This document shows, in pieces, positions 6,187 through 9,737 of a stretch of DNA of 9,737 bases. The position numbers were made by a program, and so were the translations under genes. Each line of letters opens with the position of its first letter. Position 1 is the stretch's first letter. A model generated the notes under the pieces. It had not been told where the DNA came from, did no database searches, and saw only the letters and a list, made by a program, of their open reading frames with translations. The DNA is from DAIOHQ01 sp036744635. GTDB taxonomy: Bacteria > Planctomycetota > Phycisphaerae > Tepidisphaerales > Tepidisphaeraceae. The stretch is taken from NCBI GenBank assembly GCA_036744635.1, contig DAIOHQ010000193.1, positions 1 to 9,737 of the forward strand, read 5' to 3'.

Positions 6187-6451
6187 AAATGCTTCAGCCA
6201 ATTTAGGATTGTGCGTGTCTTGACAAGGGTTCCACGTTGGCACGGCGGAAAGAAGTATGGGAGTGTCGCGTCGTGGCCCGTGGGAGCCGCGCTGCCCGTT
6301 GATAGCCATTGGCACGGGGTCGACGAGGCGCGAAGCCCAGCGCCAAGCGATTCATGGCGTGCCGGCGGAATGCATGCGCAACGGAGCAACATACGGTCAT
6401 TGCAAATGCCGGAAGAAACGGTGAGTATAATATCCTGGTGAAAAGGATCGC
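6187..6451. other. Gap between guaB and the ankyrin operon; no gene seen
   Basis: No reading frame here looks like protein and no strong terminator hairpin follows guaB. The sequence 'TTGGCACGG' occurs twice (6238-6246 and 6309-6317) and again at the right-hand REP copy near 7840, so degraded repeat material is possible. The last 30 bases carry the promoter of the next gene. The predicted peptides on either strand are Arg/His/Pro-rich, as expected of random GC-rich DNA. Confidence 0.4.
6426..6447 (+). promoter_or_regulatory. -10 element and ribosome-binding site of the ankyrin operon
   Basis: TATAAT at 6426-6431 is a perfect -10 and rare in this GC-rich window. The best upstream -35 candidate, TTGCAA (6400-6405), is 20 bases away, longer than ideal. 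AAAGGA (6442-6447), four bases before ATG 6452, is the likely ribosome-binding site. This gives a very short leader of about 14 bases. Confidence 0.5.
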
Positions 6452-7072
6452 ATGGCCACCGTTGAACATCGCAATTCCGCCCGCGGCATAAGCAGAATCA
6501 TGCCTGCTCTTGCTCGATCCAGGAATGCAAAGCGGCTGGATTCAGAGTTAATCGAAGGCAGCTTGGAGGGCGATATCGAGCGCGTCCAGAATCTTTTGAC
6601 TGCTGGAGCGGACGTGAACGCGCGAAATCGCCGTGGTGAGACGCCGATCAGTGCCGCGGCAGCATGGAATCATTTGGGGATCGTCAAGCTGCTTCTGAAG
6701 CATGATGCGGATCCGAACCTGGCGGACGTGGCCGGCGGCAGCCCTTTGATGTGGGCGGCGCTACATGGAAGCAAGGTGATTGTGCGAGAACTTCTCAGGC
6801 ACGGCGCGGATGTCAACGCGGCCGACAAGAGCGGGAACACGGTTCTCATGCATGCCCTGTGGCGCGATGATACAGATCAAATGCCGGGCATCGTCGCGGA
6901 GTTGATGAAGTACCGTCCAAACGTGACAGCCACGAACCAACGAGGAGAAATGGCGCAATCGATCGCGCGCCAGCGGGGATTCGAGGAACTCCTGCGGCTG
7001 GAAGTCCGCCGGCAGAATGTGAGGCGAGTCTTCCCGTCGTCGCGCCTGAAATCCAAACCGGAGCGAGCATGA
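6452..7072 (+). CDS. Ankyrin-repeat protein, first gene of an operon with two lipoproteins
   Basis: The 206-residue protein has a basic N-terminus (about 1-30) and then roughly five ankyrin repeats. Residues 31-59, 60-92 and 93-125 are near-canonical, with 'GADVNARN', 'DADPNLAD' and 'GADVNAAD' ends; 127-162 is longer and 163-186 is degenerate. It ends in an Arg/Lys-rich tail. Ankyrin repeats bind other proteins; no enzymatic domain is attached. There is no signal peptide or lipobox, so the protein is predicted cytoplasmic although its two downstream partners are lipoproteins. Its TGA overlaps the next ATG (ATGA at 7069-7072), so translation is coupled. ATG 6452 is supported by AAAGGA; Met17 is an alternative. 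The target is unknown. Confidence 0.88.
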   Translation: MATVEHRNSARGISRIMPALARSRNAKRLDSELIEGSLEGDIERVQNLLTAGADVNARNRRGETPISAAAAWNHLGIVKLLLKHDADPNLADVAGGSPLMWAALHGSKVIVRELLRHGADVNAADKSGNTVLMHALWRDDTDQMPGIVAELMKYRPNVTATNQRGEMAQSIARQRGFEELLRLEVRRQNVRRVFPSSRLKSKPERA

Positions 7073-7296
7073 ACAGGGCGATAATATGCCTGATGGCAAT
7101 GTTGTTGACAGGCTGCGCGCACGATCAGCGACCGGCCACGAAGCCTTCGGGGGTGTCGCAGCACGCGGATGATGCCCTGCGCGATCCTTTTGGCTACAAG
7201 GTCAACGCGGATCGAACCGATATTTCCGGAGGGTCGGTGGGGCATCTGGACAAGGATGGCTTTAAGAAGGACGTGAATGATGTGCTCAATCCGTAA
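7069..7296 (+). CDS. Small predicted lipoprotein, unknown function
   Basis: The 75-residue protein begins with a short lipoprotein signal (MNRAIICLMAMLLTGC) whose lipobox LLTGC places the lipidated Cys at 16. The mature part is about 60 polar residues with no recognised domain. GGAG (7060-7063) precedes the ATG by five bases, and the ATG overlaps the stop of the ankyrin gene. Its own 3' end overlaps the next lipoprotein gene by 20 bases. Ala at position +2 after Cys is compatible with outer-membrane sorting under E. coli rules, which may not apply here. The tight coupling suggests it works with the ankyrin protein or the second lipoprotein. Confidence 0.75.
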   Translation: MNRAIICLMAMLLTGCAHDQRPATKPSGVSQHADDALRDPFGYKVNADRTDISGGSVGHLDKDGFKKDVNDVLNP

Positions 7297-7663
7297 GATG
7301 ATTGTGGCAGGCGCGGCGTTTCTGGCGGCGGGAGTCGGAGGCGGCGGTTGCCAGCGCGTGACCAACCAGACGCCGGTGAGGCTGAACGACAGGCCGCTGG
7401 TGGTGGATGAGGCGATGCAGCGGCGGAACTGGGAGCTGACCGACGCGGAATATCCCAATGGGGCGGTGCGCGCCGGCTCGACGGGGTTCCGGTATGAGGT
7501 GAATCCGGACAATAATTCGCAATTTGCGGGCGTGGAAGATCAGGGCCTGTTCATCGTGCAGACGCTGCTGCTGCCGATCACGCTGCCGTCGGGGCCGTCG
7601 AAGCAGGTGTATCACGGGGCGCAGACGCCGCCGACGCATGCGGCAGTGCCGCCGGTGGAATGA
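7277..7663 (+). CDS. Small predicted lipoprotein, unknown function
   Basis: The 128-residue protein has a basic start (SIRK), a hydrophobic stretch, and a Gly-rich lipobox-like end GGGGC with Cys25; this is an imperfect lipobox (LxGC-type expected), so secretion as a soluble protein is an alternative. The mature region has no domain I recognise; it includes 'GFRYEVNPDNNSQFAG' (about 75-90), a hydrophobic 'IVQTLLLPITLP' stretch and a Pro-rich C-terminus. AAGGA (7267-7271) supports ATG 7277 or 7280; starting at 7298 would remove the basic residues from the signal. It overlaps the previous gene by 20 bases in another frame and is followed directly by a REP-like repeat and a terminator. Confidence 0.72.
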   Translation: MMCSIRKMIVAGAAFLAAGVGGGGCQRVTNQTPVRLNDRPLVVDEAMQRRNWELTDAEYPNGAVRAGSTGFRYEVNPDNNSQFAGVEDQGLFIVQTLLLPITLPSGPSKQVYHGAQTPPTHAAVPPVE

Positions 7664-7872
7664 TCTTTCGTAGCACGGGTTTTCAACCCGTGCCGAAGTG
7701 TCCCTTATCCATTTTATACGTATTCCACTTGATCCGCGGGCTTGTCGAATGCTCAAAGCTCCGCATGTACATGCGGAACCATGTGGCGTTGGCGATCAAT
7801 TCAACTGCCAAGCCGTATTACTTGAATATTCCAAGCGGTTTGGCACGGGTTGAAAACCCGTGCTACGAAAGA
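7664..7872. repeat. REP/BIME-like element with 31-bp perfect inverted ends
   Basis: Positions 7664-7694 and 7842-7872 are exact reverse complements over 31 bases. Each end is itself a hairpin: GCACGGGTT (7673-7681), three-base loop, AACCCGTGC (7685-7693), and likewise 7843-7863. The 147-base centre contains a perfect 16-bp palindrome, CCGCATGTACATGCGG (7761-7776), and no gene. This is the architecture of paired REP palindromes (BIME) and it sits in a typical place, between two convergent genes. Translated, the ends give 'STGFQPV' and 'ARVENPC', strings I associate with spurious planctomycete proteins, which suggests high genomic copy number. No transposase is nearby; such units are usually moved by REP-associated tyrosine transposases encoded elsewhere. 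Confidence 0.8.
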
Positions 7873-7881
7873 GCGCAGCAG

Positions 7882-7909
7882 AAAAACCCCGGTTTTGGCC
7901 GGGGTTTTT
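7882..7909. terminator. Bidirectional Rho-independent terminator
   Basis: A perfect 11-bp stem, AAAAACCCCGG (7882-7892) with CCGGGGTTTTT (7899-7909), closes a six-base TTTTGG loop. The T-run on one strand and the A-run on the other let it end transcripts from both the lipoprotein operon (plus) and the His-rich protein gene (minus, stop at 7934). Confidence 0.9.
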
Positions 7910-7933
7910 CGCGTTGGTTCCTCACGGGGAGGA

Positions 7934-8263
7934 TCAGCGGACGGTGGTGCGGTGGCTGAGCGAGCGGCTCCTGGGGTGCGTGCTCGACAGCGTCTTGGCA
8001 TGGGTGTGCGACAGGGCCTTGGCGTGGCTCTTCGCGTGCAGCGACGTATGGCGGATGCGGTGGGCGTGCAACGCGTGATGCCGGCTGTGCTTCACGGCGG
8101 TGTGATGCACGACCGCGGTCTTCTTGACGGCGGTGATGGTGGCCGGCGTCGACAGGTGCGACGTCGTGGATAGCCGGCTGGCGGACGTGTGGCTGGTGCG
8201 GGCCAGAACCGGGACGGCGGCCGACAACATGGCGGCGGCGGCACAGATGATCAGCTTCTTCAT
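7934..8263 (-). CDS. Secreted His-rich, strongly basic small protein
   Basis: The 109-residue protein has a clear Sec signal peptide (MKKLIICAAAAMLSAAVPVLA, probable cleavage after Ala21). The mature part of 88 residues has 16 His and 15 Lys/Arg but no Asp or Glu, with many Ser, Thr and Ala; short repeats such as 'HAKxHAK' and 'SHTHAKTLSSTH' occur towards the C-terminus. I recognise no family. Possible roles are metal (zinc, copper, nickel) binding, binding to acidic polymers, or an antimicrobial/histone-like activity; none is shown. ATG 8263 is preceded by AAAGGAG at eight bases; the frame runs further upstream but without a signal. It ends 25 bases from a shared terminator. Confidence 0.8.
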   Translation of the reverse strand: MKKLIICAAAAMLSAAVPVLARTSHTSASRLSTTSHLSTPATITAVKKTAVVHHTAVKHSRHHALHAHRIRHTSLHAKSHAKALSHTHAKTLSSTHPRSRSLSHRTTVR

Positions 8264-8450
8264 GGACGACTCCTTTGCCTGCAAAACAACCCTCCCCAGC
8301 AATTGGCGGGTGGGGCGATGAATTCCTTCGTCGTGCGACGTGCACGACCTGAAAGTCTTATCGGACGGAGAGGGAGAAAAAGTTGAATCCGGCAGGTGGG
8401 AGAACCGCAAGATAATTTGATGCTGCAAAGAGCGGTGCCGCAGCGATCCC
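8264..8450. promoter_or_regulatory. Upstream region of the His-rich gene with an inverted repeat
   Basis: GTCGTGC (8330-8336) and GCACGAC (8342-8348) form a 7-bp inverted repeat with a five-base spacer, about 65 bases upstream of the His-rich gene start. This is a plausible operator position for a dimeric regulator. I found no convincing -35/-10 pair. No coding sequence is seen. Confidence 0.35.
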
Positions 8451-8519
8451 GTAGGGTGGGCGTACTCGCCCACCATCCGCCTATCGCCGTTCGACGGTAG
8501 GCGAGTACGCCCACCCTAC
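8451..8519. repeat. Second palindromic repeat (GTAGGGTGGGC family)
   Basis: GTAGGGTGGGCGTACTCGCC (8451-8470) is repeated exactly in reverse complement at 8500-8519. The left end alone also folds (GGTGGGCG, TACT loop, CGCCCACC; 8455-8474), and the middle (8481-8500) is an imperfect stem around TT. It lies 18 bases beyond the stop of the hydrolase gene, so it may help end that transcript, although it has no T-run. Similar 'GTAGGGTGGGC' palindromes are, to my knowledge, dispersed repeats in several bacterial groups. It is unrelated in sequence to the 7664-7872 element. Confidence 0.75.
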
Positions 8520-8537
8520 AAATGCGAAAGGCTTGCG

Positions 8538-9368
8538 CTATTCGTTCCCCTTCTCATTGTCTTTCTGGAAGACGTGGGTGTGCGGCTGGTTGAAGATTTC
8601 CTTGAAAAAGCTGGTGAGGTCCGACCAGGAGCGGCGGTCGGCCTGTTTGTTGTAGGCGATGGCTGGGATGTTGAACTTGTCGGCCTTGGGGTTGGTGAAG
8701 GCGTGTAGGGCGCCGCCGTAGTCGTTGAACTCCCAGTCGATCTTGTTGTCGCGGAAGGCTTTCTTGAGGGCCTCAACCTGCTCGGGGGTGACCATCTTGT
8801 CGTCGCCGCCGTTGCAGATCAGCACCTTGCACTTGATGTTCTTGACGTTGTCCAGCGGCAGGTCCAGCCCGGCGTGGAAGACGGCCACGCCGCTGAGATC
8901 GGCGCCGTTCATCGCCAGGCCGAGGGCCGTCGTTCCGCCGAAGCAGTAGCCTATGGCGGCGGTCTTGTCCTTGTCGACCAGATCGTTTTTCTTGAGCTCA
9001 TCGAGCGCCGCCTGGGCGCGGGCGACGAGAGTGGCCTGGTCCTTGCGCAGCGCACCCGCCCATTCGCCGGCCTGCCTGGGGTCTTCGGTGGTCTTGCCAT
9101 CGCCATAGAGGTCGGCGGCGAAGGCGACGTAGCCCAGCTTGGCGAGTTTTTCCGCCCGCATCTTCGGATAGTCGGTCAGGCCCCACCATTCGGGGAAGAT
9201 GACCACGCCGGGGCGCTTCTCCTTGTACTGGTCATCGACCATCATCACCCCCTTGAGCGTGACGTCGCCTTGTTTGTATTCGACATCGGTCTTCTTGATC
9301 TCGGCCAGCGCCAGCGAGCAGCAGCACATGGCGGCGAGTGTGGCGACGGCGATGAGAGCGGGGTTCAT
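8538..9368 (-). CDS. Secreted dienelactone hydrolase family protein
   Basis: The 276-residue alpha/beta hydrolase has a signal peptide (cleavage probably after 'SLALA', residue 22). It has the dienelactone hydrolase set: Glu60 in 'FPEWWG', nucleophile Cys142 in 'GYCFGG', Asp190 in 'GGDDKMV' and His222 in 'GALHAFTNP'. Classical members open dienelactones in chloroaromatic breakdown in the cytosol; exported members like this usually have unknown ester or lactone substrates. The core is about 235 residues as in the family, with a short charged C-terminal tail (QKDNEKGNE). ATG 9368 is chosen for the signal peptide and AAAGGA five to six bases upstream, rejecting a 28-codon extension. It is divergent from ribF. 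Confidence 0.92.
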   Translation of the reverse strand: MNPALIAVATLAAMCCCSLALAEIKKTDVEYKQGDVTLKGVMMVDDQYKEKRPGVVIFPEWWGLTDYPKMRAEKLAKLGYVAFAADLYGDGKTTEDPRQAGEWAGALRKDQATLVARAQAALDELKKNDLVDKDKTAAIGYCFGGTTALGLAMNGADLSGVAVFHAGLDLPLDNVKNIKCKVLICNGGDDKMVTPEQVEALKKAFRDNKIDWEFNDYGGALHAFTNPKADKFNIPAIAYNKQADRRSWSDLTSFFKEIFNQPHTHVFQKDNEKGNE

Positions 9369-9397
9369 GGTTTCCTTTCGATAGGGTGAGTGCAATG

Positions 9398-9426
9398 ATT
9401 GTACGCGCGATTGGATTGCGGACAAT
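9398..9426. promoter_or_regulatory. Overlapping divergent promoters for the hydrolase gene and ribF
   Basis: On the minus strand TTGTCC (9420-9425) and TACAAT (9398-9403) are 16 bases apart. On the plus strand TTGTAC (9399-9404) and GACAAT (9421-9426) are also 16 apart. Each -35 therefore lies on the other promoter's -10. The minus pair is the better match (TACAAT, five of six). Both would give leaders of about 20 bases containing the ribosome-binding sites. Confidence 0.4.
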
Positions 9427-9450
9427 GTCCAGCATGGAAGGATTCGGAGC

Positions 9451-9737
9451 ATGAAGCAACTTCACGGACTGGATGGATTGCGGGAACTGCCCCCCCTGGC
9501 GGCAGGGGGGGCGGGGGTGGTGCTGTCGGTGGGCAATTTTGACGGCATGCACCGCGGGCATGGGCGGATTATCGAAACGGCGGCGGAACTGGCGCGGGAA
9601 CACAATGCGGCGCTGGCGGTGGCGACGTTCGAGCCGCATCCGCTGACGGTGCTGCGCCCCGGCCACGCCCCGCCGCGGCTCACGCCCGCCGCGCTGAAAG
9701 AAGCGCTGCTGGAAACGGCGGGGGTCGATTATCTGGC
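9451..9737 (+). CDS. ribF: Bifunctional riboflavin kinase/FAD synthetase, N-terminal part
   Basis: The gene runs off the right edge; 95 codons are present. It has the nucleotidyltransferase signature of the FAD synthetase domain, 'GNFDGMHRGH' (residues 28-37), including the HxGH-type ATP-binding motif, and 'TFEPHP' (59-64). The full protein makes FMN from riboflavin and ATP and then FAD; the C-terminal kinase domain would lie outside the window. ATG 9451 is preceded by GGAAGGA (9436-9442) at eight bases. Codons 13-21 contain C7 and G7 runs that form a perfect hairpin (9489-9512). The gene is divergent from the hydrolase. Confidence 0.93.
   Translation, partial: MKQLHGLDGLRELPPLAAGGAGVVLSVGNFDGMHRGHGRIIETAAELAREHNAALAVATFEPHPLTVLRPGHAPPRLTPAALKEALLETAGVDYL
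9489..9512 (+). repeat. GC hairpin with C7/G7 runs inside ribF
   Basis: GCCCCCCCTG (9489-9498) pairs perfectly with CAGGGGGGGC (9503-9512) across a four-base GCGG loop. It begins 38 bases after the ribF start codon, in the poorly conserved stretch before the first conserved motif. It could slow translation or be prone to slippage. Confidence 0.7.

Noticed and set aside
6220..6225. TTGACA after guaB as a -35 element
   Set aside because: No -10-like hexamer lies 15-19 bases downstream, and the next gene starts over 200 bases away.
6203..6469. Open frames on both strands in the guaB-ankyrin gap
   Set aside because: Arg/His/Pro-rich composition, no ribosome-binding site, no recognisable motif, and overlap with the ankyrin promoter.
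7664..7872. Insertion sequence or CRISPR array
   Set aside because: There is no transposase frame, no flanking target duplication was found, and only two inverted repeat copies without regular spacers are present.
7660..7959. Open frame of 99 codons across the REP element and terminator
   Set aside because: It is built from the two inverted REP ends and the terminator, and has no ribosome-binding site.
8264..8476. Upstream extension of the His-rich protein frame
   Set aside because: The signal peptide and AAAGGAG place the start at 8263; the extension contains the repeat and intergenic sequence.
9369..9452. 28-codon extension of the dienelactone hydrolase
   Set aside because: It would bury the signal peptide and cross the candidate promoters; ATG 9368 has a good ribosome-binding site.

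Overview
The window looks like chromosome from a GC-rich planctomycete, most likely class Phycisphaerae. Three signatures point there: an N-terminal 'LEQRMFLSA' motif in the protein at 1646-2284 (the LEPRxLLSA-type export signature of Planctomycetota surface proteins), a C-terminal pseudopilin-like 'YTDGHVE' fragment (H-X9-DG family), and a C-terminal 'CPACGYDIR...CPECG' zinc ribbon of the sort these bacteria append to many membrane proteins. The assignment is inference from motifs; no search was run.

Layout. 1-1382 (minus strand): a six-helix membrane protein, then a promoter region with 10-bp phased GTGG/TGGG boxes and two DnaA boxes, then mraZ, then the first six codons of a gene that should be rsmH (mraW). 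This is the start of the division/cell-wall (dcw) cluster. 1646-2284 (plus): a coiled-coil, Asp/Lys/Ala-rich surface protein. 2314-2821: two gene remnants meeting head to head at one apparent breakpoint. 2835-3501 (minus): an MntA-HepT toxin-antitoxin pair. 3568-4554 (minus): an aldo/keto reductase, divergent from guaB (IMP dehydrogenase, 4648-6186, plus). 6452-7663 (plus): a three-gene operon of an ankyrin-repeat protein and two small lipoproteins with overlapping reading frames. 7664-7909: a REP-like element with 31-bp perfect inverted ends, followed by a strong terminator. 7934-8263 (minus): a secreted His-rich, strongly basic protein. 8451-8519: a second palindromic repeat. 8538-9368 (minus): a secreted dienelactone hydrolase, divergent from ribF (9451 to window end, plus).

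Housekeeping genes (mraZ, guaB, ribF) alternate with accessory material (TA pair, remnants, REP elements, lineage-specific secreted proteins). I see no CRISPR array, rRNA, tRNA, prophage or integrase. No complete unknown defence system is evident. The best candidates for something undescribed are the ankyrin/lipoprotein operon, the His-rich secreted protein, and the DnaA/MraZ-box region upstream of mraZ.
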